From contig OX465281.1 of the NCBI GenBank assembly GCA_949987705.1, positions 100,587,248 through 100,651,247 on the forward strand: a stretch of DNA of 64,000 bases. Direction: 5' to 3'. Below the pieces are notes generated by a model, which was not told the origin of the DNA, searched no databases, and was given only the letters and a program-made list of their open reading frames with translations. Shown here piece after piece: positions 21,722 to 31,790 of this stretch (position 1 is the first letter of the stretch; the number at the start of each line of letters is the position of its first letter). Source of the stretch: Thereva unica. Taxonomy: Eukaryota; Arthropoda; Insecta; Diptera; Therevidae. The translations under genes were made by a program, and so were the position numbers.

Positions 21722-22068
21722 AGGATTGTCAAACCTAAATTTTACCGTATTTAAGATTGGTTGATGTTTCAGCATTTCAAAATTTTTACGGAATATTTAA
21801 AATTTCCGTTTATGTATGTGTGTGTCGTTTATATGATTGCGCGTTTACGAACCAGTCTGGATTAATTATTCTAGTGAAAGCATACTGTAAAAAACAGAAT
21901 TAGTCTCCGAGCAAAAGAACCCACTAGGTCTAGTTTGAATAAATCTTTTAGTCCGAATCGTGGAGACTTTTGATATTGCATTTGCATTGTAATTTCTTCT
22001 GTACCAATTTTCAACCTTAAGGGGTTTTTCTGAAGTTGGGTGTCTATTTTGCCCCTGCTACAGTTTTT
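21722..22068. other. no feature seen
   Basis: AT-rich flank of BEL-1. Confidence 0.5.
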
Positions 22069-23160
22069 CAACTACCCAGTTACGGAAGTTATTGTAATCG
22101 GTCCGAAATTTGAATATTTCAAAGTATTTTCAGTTTTTAAGGTTTCAATAGCATTTTAAGCAAAAATTTACAAAAAGATGCTGTGTGCGTACATATAGGG
22201 TCATTTTTTCCTGCATGATATCACGCGAACCAAAAGAGATAACGACTTGGTTGAGTTGTCGTTTGAAGCGTATTAACGGAAATATGTTCTGAAAAGATTT
22301 TTATATTTTTTTGTCGAGCAGTTTCTTGGTTTTTCGATTTAGTTGAGGTGTCGTTAGAAGAGTATTAACGAAAATATGATCTAACAAGTTTTTCATAAAA
22401 TTCGGTCGAATCATTTGTTGTGATTTTTGTACCGGCACGATACCGCGCAATCCAAAAACTTTATCGACTTATTTGAGGTGCCGAAAGAAGAATATTAATG
22501 AAAAATTGTTCCGAAAAAAATTCCTTGACATTCTGTCAGCCTTTTCTTCGTTTAAATAAAATACTTCGGCTATGTGTCAGAAAGACCTTAAATTGAAAAC
22601 TTTTGCTAATATCTAATAAACTTGATTGAATGAAACGCGAAGTGATCTTTTTTGGATTCTGCACAGCGATCCGACAACTCTTTAAAAATCGTGCAAAAAT
22701 TACGTTACCCTTTATAAATATCACGAATTTTTCAAACCTTGGATCGGCACTTTTTGACGGAGAACTGTTTTCTACATCCTACAGTTTCAGGAAATTGCGG
22801 CTCATCCAGGAATTTGCAGTAGTTATCGAAAAATGTATTCTTTTTTGACAAGTCTGACAAGTACTTTACATTGATTAGTTGTTGTTATCTCCGGAGAGCT
22901 TTGGAATTTTCAAATGAAGTCATTCGCTTCCCAGTTTATCAGCGGCGCTTCAACACGCTCAATACGAATTTGAACAACCGCTTTAGGGTAGCGAACGAAG
23001 TGCCAAGGAATTGTTTGTTTGCTAACGTTCCGGAAAAACAAATTCTTTTGAAAAATCTTGTGGATTTACCACTATTATAGTTATTTGAACTAGCTCCCAG
23101 GTTTACCTTATCACCAGTTCTGATGCTATACTACTTTTCCCACTAGTGTTACACGCGTTA
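22069..23160 (+). repeat. family A repeat, near full length
   Basis: Left end CCCAGTTACGGAAGTTATTG and TAATCGGTCCGAAAT; tandem ~150-bp units with GCGCGAACC/GCGCAATCC ... TTGAGGTGTCGTT...AGAGTATTAACGAAAATATGA (about 22215-22560); then the non-repetitive right half (CTAATATCTAATAAACTTGA, GTGCAAAAATTACGTTACCC, GAGAGCTTTGGAATTTTC), ending around the CACTAGTGTTACACGCG block. Open frames at 22630-22848 and 22871-23080 are chance frames in this repeat. Confidence 0.75.
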
Positions 23161-23460
23161 CTATTTTGTATTATCGCAACTAGTTTTCAAATTAAATTTA
23201 CCCGTCAAATAAAAGCTTTTGTAAATTAAATTCATCTTTGCGCAAATAGCGTACAAATAAAATTCACCTTTTTGCAAATTCAATTCATTCTTTTCATTCA
23301 TCCTTTTGAAAGTTATGTACTTCTACAATATATTATATATTAATTTAAAAAAAACAACTATAATGTTAGTAAATCAAGGAATCGCCCCAGTAAAAATAAA
23401 AAATGAATCTACACCAAATGTATTGTTTACTTTGTTTTATGGGGACTGAACAATTTTGTT
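23161..23460. other. no feature seen
   Basis: AT-rich spacer of about 300 bp between family A and the RTE-type remnant. Confidence 0.5.
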
Positions 23461-24074
23461 ATGTATAATGACAGTGGAACGATCAAGACCCATATCGTGT
23501 CCGTTTATTCGGCAACCGAGACTAGCACGGACGCGGACAACGACGAATTTTACGGTCAGGTTCAACAGACGCTGGATATGATACCTACTCGCGGGGTACT
23601 TCAATGCACATTCAGGAGCAAATCGAACCAGCTGGGAAGGAACCGTGGGCAAATTTGGACACGGAGTAATTAACGACAACGGCTTATACCCTTGATACAC
23701 GGGCTTTATCGGATGATGATTCTTTCAAGAATGTTCATTCGCGGCCCGTGTATCACCTTAAATTAAGTTTGAATGAGCATTCGCAGCTTCATTCATCATT
23801 CGAAAGAATGAAGTGAAATCTACTTCATTTAATCTATATAAATAAAGTAGAGCCCGCTGTCATTCCGTCTGTTTGTCCGGGATAAACGCAAAAAGTCCTG
23901 GGGGCCTACTATGTATTCGGATCAGAAAGTTTTATTTTTCCGAAACTCACTTCCGATTGGAAAGTTAATTGGTACCATGTAAAATTTTCGGATTTGAACA
24001 AAGTGTTACCATTGATATTCGGATTTGAAATCTGAATTTGGTTGTCATATCTATAAATTCAAATTTTTGAAGTT

Positions 24075-27000
24075 AACACAGGGTTAATAGTTGGTTGCGA
24101 CGCAAATGCACACAACACGGTGTGGGGAAGCACCAACGACAACCATAGAGGAGAGGCTTTGCTCGAATTTGTGGAATGCAACAATCTAGTTATTGCAAAT
24201 AGAGGGGTAGAACCAACCTTCGTCGATGCTAGACGAAGGGAAGTCATAGATATAACTCTATGCAGCAACCGGATGTTGACAAGATTGACCAACTGGGAGG
24301 TGATGGATCGGACGACTATGTCAGATCACAGAGCCATTTCATTTGAGATAGAGTACGGAACCCCGGGCAGGGGAGACGGAATTAGAACAACGAGAATTCC
24401 CCGCAACACGGACACGTCTAGATATACTGAAATGTTGCGCAGGAATCTCGGGGAGCGCGTGCCAAGGGCACCGAAAACCACAAGAGAAGCAGAGTCTCAG
24501 TTGCATGTCCTGCAGACAGCGATAGAGAACGCTTTTCGAGTGGCGTGTCCTCTTACGTCAGTGGATGACCATGATCCCACACCCTGGTGGTGTAGGGAGC
24601 TGGAGAAACTGAAGAAAGAGGTCAGAAAGGCTTTCAACCAAGCGATGAGGTGCAATGACCCGGTTGCCTGGGAGAATTACAAAGCCAAGAAAAGAGAAAT
24701 GAAACAAACTCTGCGACGACGGAAAAGGGAGTCGTGGAGGAACTTCTGCTCGAGCATGGAGAGCATATCTGAGGCCAGCAGACTTCAGAAAATGATCTCC
24801 AGGGACCCGGTCTCCAAAGTCGGACTCGTTCGTGACCCGTCGGGGAGGATGACGGAGACGCTGGAGGAAACCAACAAGATCCTGATGGAAGTTCACTTTC
24901 CTGGCAGCTATGTCTCGGGTAAATCTTGGACTATTCGTAACAGAATGGCTACAAGGATGAACCGAGAGGAGGCTAACGGGGTGGTGACGGAGGAAGGGGT
25001 GAGACGTGCAATAGACACATTCTCTCCCTTCAAGACATCGGGGCGTGACGGAATATTCCCTGCGCTGCTTCAATGGGGCAAAGATGTCATTGCACCCAGG
25101 CTTAGGGGAATATTCGTTACCTGTCTAGCAACAGGATACTTTCCGGCGGTGTGGAGGGAAACCAAAGTGGTATTTCTCCCTAAGCCAGGCAAGAAGGACT
25201 ACACCGAGGCGAAGTCCTCCAGGCCAGTCAGCCTAACATCCTTTCTGTTGAAAACAATGGAAAGAGTGGTGGCAGACCACCTGGAGAGTACTATGCTAAG
25301 GAGGCACCCTTTAAGTAGAAGCCAGCACGCTTACCAGGCTGGCAGATCTACAGAAACGGCACTTCACCAACTGGTGCGAGTAGCCGAGGGGGAACTGTAT
25401 ACCGGAGGCATAGCGATGGCCGTTATTATGGACATCGAAGGCGCCTTCGACAAGATACAGTTCAACAAACTCAAAGACGCTCTGGTGAGGCGAGAGGTCA
25501 GCCCTATGATTGTAAGGTGGGTGGACAGCATGCTGAAAAACAGAGCGGTAAGGATTCAGACAGGAGACTCGCGGCTTCGAGGGAGGGTCAGCAAGGGATG
25601 CCCACAGGGCGGGGTGCTATCGCCCCTCCTGTGGAACATCACTGTGGACACTCTGCTCAGGCGGCTAGAGGAAATGGGCGTGCATACCGTTGGGTATGCA
25701 GATGATGTAGCGATTGTGGCACGTGGCAAGTTTATGAGCACTACGGCAGATATCATGAGGAATGCACTCCAAGTGGTTGAGCAGTGGTGTACGGAACAGG
25801 GCCTCACCATAAATGCTAATAAGACAGACGCGATAATCTTCACTAGGAAGATTAAAGATCTGGATTTTCAGCCCCTCATGCTTTTTGGATCGAGGATCAA
25901 GGTGTCTGGGATGGTCAAGTATCTGGGTGTATACTTGGACTCGCGACTAACCTGGAAATACCACGTTGAAGAGAAGATTAAGAAGGCGACAAGGGTGCTT
26001 CACCAGTGCAGAAGAGTATGTGGACTAAGGTGGGGTATCTCACCAAGGTTAGCATACTGGACATATACCATGATGGTGAGACCCATCATAACTTATGCCT
26101 CGGTGGTCTGGTGGACTAAAGCCACACAGAAAACCGTCAAGAGGCATTTGGACAAGGTGCAAAGAATGGCCTGCGTAGGTGTGAGCGGTGCTTTCCGCAC
26201 CACACCCGCCGCGGCATTGGAGGCGCTGTTAGGGCTGCTGCCGTTAGACCTCCAGGTGATGAAGACTGCGGCAGCCTCAGCGATTCGGATGAGACGGGAT
26301 GCCGCATGGCAGGCGTCAGGAACCTTATATGGGCACATGAAGATCCTGGATCGCATTAAAGGGATTAGGGAGCTCATGATGCCCATGGAAGGGATCACAA
26401 AAATGAGGGTGACCGAAAGGTATCATAAAACCCTCATAGGGAACGGAACGCTCCCCGAAGGGAGACCGGAAGACATATATATCTTCACGGACGGATCCAA
26501 GATTGACGGCAGAGCAGGTGCGGGAGTCTTCTCGGAGGACTTAAATCTGACCTGCTCTCTGGCTTTGGGGAATTACACCTCAGTCTACCAGGCGGAAATG
26601 CTTGCTCTGCTGCACGCGCTGGATCACATAAATGAGGGTCAGGTGCAGGGAAGAAGTATCCTTATAGCACTGGACAATCAGGCTGTGATTAAGCGCATGA
26701 ACCAGACAGAGATTAATGCGTCTCTGGCGTTGGAATGTGTCCAAAAACTGAACAGGTGTGCGCAACAAAACAACGTGACGCTAGCTTGGGTTAGAGGACA
26801 TACAGGCATCGATGGGAACGAAAAGGCTGACAACCTGGCAAAACAGGGGTCAACCTCGGAATTCTGGGGACCGGAGCCATACTCTGCCATTGGCAGAGGG
26901 TTGGTAAGGAACTACATCGAGAAATGGGTCGCTGAGGAACACCGGAGACGGTGGGACGCTATGACCACGTGTAGGCAGGCTAAGATGGTGCTTACGCTGC

Positions 27001-27440
27001 CGATTACCGCAGCCAGAAGAAGGATCCTGCATATGCAAAGGAGAACCCTCAGATGGTTGGTGGCACTGATTACAGGACACGGATGTTTCAGGTATCACCT
27101 AAAAAGAATGGGAATTCTGGAGGATGACACCTGTCGGATGTGCCTGGAGGAACCTGAGACGGCCACACACATAGTGTGTCACTGTCCGGCGGTGGCGAGG
27201 AAAAGGGATGCCATAACTGGACTCCAGTGGATGGAGGACATGAGGCAGACTCCCTTCAATCAGCTGCTTGCGATAACTAGGGGAGTCGAAGTAAGGGAGC
27301 AATGGGACAACCCACTGCAACCCCAATAAGATGACTCTAGGCAGAGGGACGAAAAGGGACCCGCAAATAGTGGTCTGATTCGGTATCCCTCGAAAATCTA
27401 TATATATATACATAGCACGTACTGACATGGCCTTTTTATA
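24075..27440 (+). mobile_element. I/LOA-type non-LTR element, 5'-truncated, ORF intact
   Basis: Coding sequence is open from the first recognisable residue (GLIVGCDANAHN at about 24081) to the stop at 27329, followed by a ~110-bp 3' UTR with AT dinucleotides. The N-terminal third of the endonuclease and any ORF1 are missing, so the insertion was truncated when made. The lack of stops over 3.2 kb marks it as much younger than the RTE-type remnant around it. Target duplications could not be identified. Confidence 0.8.
24120..27329 (+). CDS. endonuclease / reverse transcriptase / RNase H polyprotein (N-truncated)
   Basis: The 1069-codon frame opens at a GTG, but coding sense extends upstream (GCDANAHN), so there is no true start here. 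Order: end of AP endonuclease (MSDHRAISFE, about residue 75); RT from about 300 with VVFLPKPGKKD, MDIEGAFDKI (motif A, ~437), GCPQGGVLSPLLWN (~493), GYADDVAIVA (~524) and YLGVYLDSRLTW; RNase H with IFTDGSK (~788), YQAEMLAL, ALDNQAV and GNEKADNLAK, giving a complete D-E-D-D set; C-terminal zinc motif CRMCLEEPETATHIVCHC (~1005). RNase H plus this zinc motif points to I/LOA-like clades and excludes RTE, CR1 and R1 proper. It would copy the element's RNA at a nicked target, but cannot do so without the missing endonuclease half. Confidence 0.9.
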   Translation: MWGSTNDNHRGEALLEFVECNNLVIANRGVEPTFVDARRREVIDITLCSNRMLTRLTNWEVMDRTTMSDHRAISFEIEYGTPGRGDGIRTTRIPRNTDTSRYTEMLRRNLGERVPRAPKTTREAESQLHVLQTAIENAFRVACPLTSVDDHDPTPWWCRELEKLKKEVRKAFNQAMRCNDPVAWENYKAKKREMKQTLRRRKRESWRNFCSSMESISEASRLQKMISRDPVSKVGLVRDPSGRMTETLEETNKILMEVHFPGSYVSGKSWTIRNRMATRMNREEANGVVTEEGVRRAIDTFSPFKTSGRDGIFPALLQWGKDVIAPRLRGIFVTCLATGYFPAVWRETKVVFLPKPGKKDYTEAKSSRPVSLTSFLLKTMERVVADHLESTMLRRHPLSRSQHAYQAGRSTETALHQLVRVAEGELYTGGIAMAVIMDIEGAFDKIQFNKLKDALVRREVSPMIVRWVDSMLKNRAVRIQTGDSRLRGRVSKGCPQGGVLSPLLWNITVDTLLRRLEEMGVHTVGYADDVAIVARGKFMSTTADIMRNALQVVEQWCTEQGLTINANKTDAIIFTRKIKDLDFQPLMLFGSRIKVSGMVKYLGVYLDSRLTWKYHVEEKIKKATRVLHQCRRVCGLRWGISPRLAYWTYTMMVRPIITYASVVWWTKATQKTVKRHLDKVQRMACVGVSGAFRTTPAAALEALLGLLPLDLQVMKTAAASAIRMRRDAAWQASGTLYGHMKILDRIKGIRELMMPMEGITKMRVTERYHKTLIGNGTLPEGRPEDIYIFTDGSKIDGRAGAGVFSEDLNLTCSLALGNYTSVYQAEMLALLHALDHINEGQVQGRSILIALDNQAVIKRMNQTEINASLALECVQKLNRCAQQNNVTLAWVRGHTGIDGNEKADNLAKQGSTSEFWGPEPYSAIGRGLVRNYIEKWVAEEHRRRWDAMTTCRQAKMVLTLPITAARRRILHMQRRTLRWLVALITGHGCFRYHLKRMGILEDDTCRMCLEEPETATHIVCHCPAVARKRDAITGLQWMEDMRQTPFNQLLAITRGVEVREQWDNPLQPQ

Positions 27441-27972
27441 ATTAAAAGTTTGTTTTAATTAATTTAAATTATGTACAGGGTGCTTTAGACTTAAATTCTA
27501 ATCCATTAAGGGCTGATTATAGGGTATATTTGGAGAAAAAAATCGTCCACTGAGATAGAGAGTGCTTACGAAAATACCCTTTGAAAAGTTTTTAATTTAC
27601 TTAAACTTTAATAACTCCTATACCGATTATCGTAGAGCAACATATTCAGGCTTTTTGGGTAATTGTGAATTCTTCAATTCGACATAAAGAAGAGAAACTG
27701 GCTCCGTTTGGAAGTTATGTAGGTGTTTAAAATCGTTATTTTGCATCTAAACCACCCAAAATTCTTTGTTTTCAGCATATGTCTCAGAAAAATGCATCAT
27801 TAATGTATCAAAGAATTACTTAAAAAAGTTAGATACACAAGAATGACCTAGATCGTATACGAACGTAGTAAGTTTTAACGGGAATTGTATTCTATTACAA
27901 AGAAGTAGTATTCGGAACACACTAAATATATTATAAATTTCGACAAAACTGTGGCATAGTTCTTGAAATTCT
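27441..27972. other. unassigned sequence starting ACAGGGTG
   Basis: Starts near 27474 with ACAGGGTGCTTTAGACTTAA, a style of terminus seen in small DNA elements. I found no partner end, so it is left unassigned. Confidence 0.35.
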
Positions 27973-28262
27973 ATCTTGCCAGCGGATTTTTAGGATTCGA
28001 CGCAGACTTGTAGGCGCCCTGTGATGAATTGGGAAACTTTCCATGTTTCGCAACCGCATAAGAGAACTGCCTTAACGTTGGAGTTGAACAGCCGCAATTT
28101 GGTGTTAGTTGAGATCTCCGTTGATTTCCATTTCCGGAACAGGCATGCATATGCGCCTCGTGCTTTATTTATTCTGGGACTGACCTCTTCTGCACCGCCA
28201 TTTTCGGTAATAGTACTGCCGAGGTAGCAATCTACCAGTTCCACGTTACGGTTATTCAACTT
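27973..28262 (-). pseudogene. RTE-type element fragment, same family as 7.4-8.2 kb
   Basis: The minus strand reads INKARGAYACLFRKWKSTEI, RLFNSNVKAVLLCGCETWKV and SQFITGRLQV, closely matching the 7427-8160 copy (NSNVKAVLLYGCETWKVTQF). It has small internal deletions and both ends are missing. Without a 3' tail or target duplication it is probably a relic carried or inserted within the Helitron. Confidence 0.75.
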
Positions 28263-29734
28263 TAGTTATGAAATGCGAATATTATTTGTATGCTTCAAGT
28301 TTCATTAGTTTATTCATACTTTCGAGAGAAGCTTTTGTTTGTGCTGGATGAAATCAAGGAAAATTGTCTATACTACGTCGATCAATAGCCATTTCACAAA
28401 TATTAATTTGGGGCAACTCTGAGATTTTTTGCGCAGCTAATTTTTGGCGAAGATTTCTGCATAGGCTTGTCTTATCAAATAGTGTCGGCTGTACTCGACG
28501 AAATAGGAAGTGCAATCGAAGAAACCTTGTGTTCAAAATAGATAACATTGTGGAAAGGACAGAGCTAGAAAAGAAAGCCATTGATGGTGCACACATCCAT
28601 ATAATTAGGACTAAACAAGTAGTTATTAAAATATAAAACAATTTAATAGGAGTCTATTTTCTTAAATCTGCTTGTAAAATGAATATTCCAGAAGCTTCAA
28701 ATCGTTCTTGCTTAGGGCTCACTCATTTTTATTTATCTTTTTAAAGCTAAAATTATAATATTAAACAATATTATTGAATTTCGTATTATTTAACATGTTT
28801 AACTTTTAATTTAAATAAAGAAAGTACTTCCTTGATGCTCAAAAGTTTTTCATTCCGATAGCAAATTGCATTCCGACGACTGAAGCAACAGTTTTCGGAT
28901 TTTTTCTAAGTAAATCCCAATACATAGTAGGCCCCCAGCAAAATTAATTCCGAATATGTATTAATGTCATTGTACTTTTGGATAAGGTGCGTTTGGAAAA
29001 ACAGAATACATAGTACGAAAGTTCCGAATTCAGATCATTTTACTTTCTGATCCGAATACATAGTAGGCCCCCTGCACTGATTATATCTATTAATTTTCTC
29101 CAAATATATCAAAAATAACCTAACTTAGATTATAAGCTATTTCAATTTCTAATATTTAGTCCCTAAAAGAAATTATTAATAACTTTTACTTCGTTGGCGA
29201 GGGGGTTGGTGGAGGAATATTTTTGTTTACATATGAAAAGTCGGTTGTGAGATTAGGTTTCATATTTTACCCAAGTCTCTATTACTACGATTACATGCCG
29301 GACTGAGGACTTGACTTGAACTTGAAGTGACAGTTAAATGCTCTTGATTTGAAATCGATCTGGGGTTACATGATTTTCAAGTCTATTTGAAGCCGACTTC
29401 AAGTATGCATGTAGTCATGTATGCATCATAGTATATAGTAACCAAAAAATTGCTCATTATTTTAACCAATAATCAAAAATTGCTCAATTTTATCTAAAGA
29501 AGAACAAGAATATGTTATTATTCGTGAAAACTTTTAACAAATAAATAAAAATAGAATAGTGAAAAAGGCATAAATTAAAATAAATTATTATTCACTTTAG
29601 AATTTGGAAGATGCGACAAATTCGAAATAGAAGTTTGATGGCTAATTTTACCTCAAATAGAGGGCCATCTTTCGATCGGTAGATTATTAAAAAAGCTTCT
29701 ATAACATTTCCAATGGGATTTTCTCTAGACTATG
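28263..29734. other. Helitron interior, no gene recognised
   Basis: A 90-codon plus-strand frame at 28364-28636 has no recognisable motif. The rest is AT-rich and includes the inverted repeat ends at 28917-29072. Several GACTTGA/TTCAAGTC inverted motifs occur at 29310-29410. Confidence 0.4.
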
Positions 29735-30115
29735 TGAAGTGAAGAAGAAGATAGAGCGGAAAAACGAAAACTTTAAATGTTTAAAAAAATAGTGAAGATT
29801 TACAAAAATTGATAGTTTTGTTGTTTTAAAGAAAAAAGTGAAAAGATTTAAATTGATCAAAAGGAAGTTTTGATGGTTAAGAGTGAAAAGTGGAAAAAAG
29901 ATAAGTGAAGTGGATTTAAAAAAACTTACAAAAAGGGCGAAAACGCAAGTTTTGTTAGTTTTTTGCATAATTTTCAGTACGTAATTAGTACATATACGGT
30001 TAAAAGTGAAAAGTGGAAAAAAGGAGCAGAAACAAGTGAAGCGGATTTATAAAAACCTAAGAAAAGGGCGAAATCGCAAGTTTTGTTTTTTTTTGCATAA
30101 TTTTCAGTACCTACA
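29735..30115 (+). repeat. purine-rich tandem repeat, ~120-bp unit
   Basis: Two clear units (29880-29983 and 30003-30111) share GAGTGAAAAGTGGAAAAAAG or its near copy, GTGAAG-GGATTTA-AAAAAC, GGGCGAAA-CGCAAGTTTTG and TTTTTGCATAATTTTCAGTA. A more diverged unit precedes them. They lie just upstream of the Helitron-like frame and may be its leader. Confidence 0.6.
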
Positions 30116-30296
30116 TAATTAGTACACATATACATATAACATATATTTTCTTTTCGGTGCATATTCATATTTCTTAGTATTAGTTTCTGTTTTTCCCCTC
30201 CCTAGCGGTTTTCTTCATCCCTTTTTTAGCTTTATCGGCTAAACTATTATATACTGAAAGTATATCGGTATTTAGGTTTATTTTGTTTCCATTATA

Positions 30297-30599
30297 ATGC
30301 CAAGACGAAAATCAAATATTCACTCTACAACTGCTGATGTAAAGAGGAAAAGATTGGCTCGGCAGGTAGAAGGTAATATGGAACAGGAACATCGCCTTAG
30401 TGTTCAAAAAACACGACAAGCAAACTCGAGAGCAAATGAAAATGCTTTAGAGAAACGTTTGAATTCTGATCGAATGTACCTTGTAGCGTCAAGATGTCGT
30501 GAAACTGATTCCTTACGAGGTCAAGCCTTAAGAACCGAAACCCTGGATAGTTTGATAGATTTTCAAGGTATTAATAAATTGAATTGTGGTTTCAGTTAA
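30297..30599 (+). CDS. short basic frame resembling a Helitron protein N-terminus
   Basis: ATG at 30297 starts a 100-residue, highly basic, Arg/Asn-rich peptide: MPRRKSN, then KRKRLARQVEGNMEQEHRLS, KTRQANSRANENALEKRLNS. Repeated R-x-A-N-E-type helices of this kind precede the Rep (HUH) domain in many animal Helitron proteins (family knowledge). Neither the Rep HUH motif nor helicase motifs are present, and the frame ends shortly after a splice-like GTATTAATAA. Its position near the 3' terminus implies that the rest of Rep/helicase was deleted. It may be translated as a stub; function unknown. Confidence 0.45.
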   Translation: MPRRKSNIHSTTADVKRKRLARQVEGNMEQEHRLSVQKTRQANSRANENALEKRLNSDRMYLVASRCRETDSLRGQALRTETLDSLIDFQGINKLNCGFS

Positions 30600-31790
30600 T
30601 TTCCGTGAATAAATTATTCAAAAGCAGCTGAAGTAGGAGCGATGAAACAACAACCAAAAGGAATCTGCTGTTTGTCTGGAAGGATACAGCTGGACCCAAT
30701 CTTAACATCAAATTTAAAAAAAAAGTATTTTAATAGGTACCTATTCAAAATAAATTTTTGAAGATTTGTTTTTTTACCTCTTTATACTTTTTTCCTACCG
30801 TAGACTGTGCACACATAGTCTTTTTTTATTTAAAGGCGTTGCAACGCACGCGGGTTTTTTGTTAGTGAGAAATGAAGCTGGAAGTGGGGAAATTTCCATC
30901 AAGTTTCCATGAAATTTCCATTCTCTCATAAAATTTTAAATATCGAACTGTCAACCTGTCAACTGTCTGTTCGTTAAAGTTTAAGTTTGTTGTTGTGAGG
31001 GAAAAATATCAAAAATAAAGTAAGTAGAATGAATGAATTGAAAATGAAGTACCGTGTGTCACTTCGAATTTGAATGGTCATTCAAGGCCAACGAGACTGG
31101 AAGAATGATCATTCGATGAAGCCCGTGTATCAAGGGTATAACGCCTGCTTTCATTCGCATCGTCAAATAACTTGATCGTTGGCAACAGCATTTTCCGTCA
31201 TCCACTTAAACACTAATTCAGCTGGCGAAATCCATCCGGCAACGACTCGGCGATGTTAGACTACGTTTTGATCAACGCAAGATTCCGATCGACGCTTCAA
31301 GACGTACGTGCAATGCGTGGGCCCGATGGCGGATCGGACCATTATCTTGTATTTACAAAAATAATACAATAGGCTGCAGAAGCATCGAGAGCAAACGAGC
31401 CGGAAAGAACAAGCGGAATTTAGACCACATAGAGGATGCATTGATCAAATAATCGCAATCCGTCAATTAATGGAAGAAAGAATTCATTGCGGCAAACGAA
31501 CTGTCGTCGATTTCACATCCGCTTTCGATTGCATCGATTGGAACAGCTTGTGGAGAGTCTTGGAAATCGAACACGTGCCATTGAGAATCATCTAACTTCT
31601 CCAAGGGTAGTAGGATGGCTCTACCAGCAGCGTTCGTATTCGAAGCGACTTATCCGAGGAGTTCCCGATCCAAACGGGTGTCCGACAGGGAGACGTCGAT
31701 GGACCACTCGGAGTTCGATTCGACGACAACAACTTCGTAACCGACTTAATGTTCGCCGACGATAGCGCCGTCTTCGCCGACATTAACTTG

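Larger units (their letters stand above)
23905..29072. repeat. inverted GGGGGCCTACTATGTATTCG ends, three copies
   Basis: GGGGGCCTACTATGTATTCG with the following GATCAGAAAGT is present on the plus strand near 23901-23931 and inverted at 29042-29072 (about 31 bp). A third, shorter inverted copy ends near 28938. They lie just inside the Helitron and could be the termini of one disrupted element or of neighbouring MITEs of one family. Sequence just inside the ends is rich in TTCGGATTTGAA-type motifs. Confidence 0.6.
23833..30865 (+). mobile_element. Helitron-like element, non-autonomous
   Basis: The 5' end TCTATATAAATAAAGTAGAG with TGTTTGTCCGGGATAAACGC closely resembles insect Helitron 5' termini. 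The 3' end has a palindrome GCGTTGCAACGC (30836-30847) followed by ACGCGGGTTTTTTGTTAG and then T, like the usual hairpin plus CTAG-T (here TTAG, one mutation). It sits between A and T with no target duplication, as expected. Only a short frame similar to the start of Rep/helicase proteins remains (30297-30599). The rest is inserted non-LTR and MITE sequence. Confidence 0.65.
23685..31140. mobile_element. TIR element (about 420 bp without cargo) disrupted by a Helitron
   Basis: TATACCCTTGATACACGGGC at 23685-23704 is the exact reverse complement of the sequence ending at 31140, and the imperfect match extends over about 42 bp. Subtracting the Helitron (23833-30865) leaves a ~420-bp MITE with internal partial repeats of GATACACGGGC. 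The flanks suggest TA or TATA target use (GGCT-TATA... / ...TATA-ACGCC). The disrupted RTE reading frame is restored when it is removed. Confidence 0.75.
23461..31790 (+). pseudogene. RTE-type endonuclease-RT remnant split by a 7.45-kb nest
   Basis: The left piece (23461-23684) reads TIKTHIVSVYSATETSTDAD...DEFYGQVQQTLDMIP and, in another phase, VGKFGHGVINDNG: the middle of an RTE-like endonuclease. The right piece (31141-31790) resumes at the next residues, LLSFASSNNLIVGNSIFRH, DYVLINARFRSTLQD and GGSDHYLV (endonuclease SDH box). RT landmarks follow: QAEFRPHRGCIDQIIAIRQL, VVDFTSAFDCIDW (motif A) and LMFADDSAVFAD (FADD box). Many stops and deletions. The exact resumption of the protein across 7.45 kb proves the nest was inserted into it. 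Confidence 0.8.

Noticed and set aside
23437..23700. 87-codon minus-strand frame
   Set aside because: It is opposite the RTE-type endonuclease fragment and crosses the boundary of the TIR insertion.
24558..25073. 171-codon minus-strand frame and other frames inside 24120-27329
   Set aside because: They are shadows of the well-supported 1069-codon plus-strand frame with complete RT and RNase H motifs.
31487..31765. 92-codon frame as an independent gene
   Set aside because: It reads across frameshifted RTE-type RT sequence; motif A and the FADD box lie in other phases.
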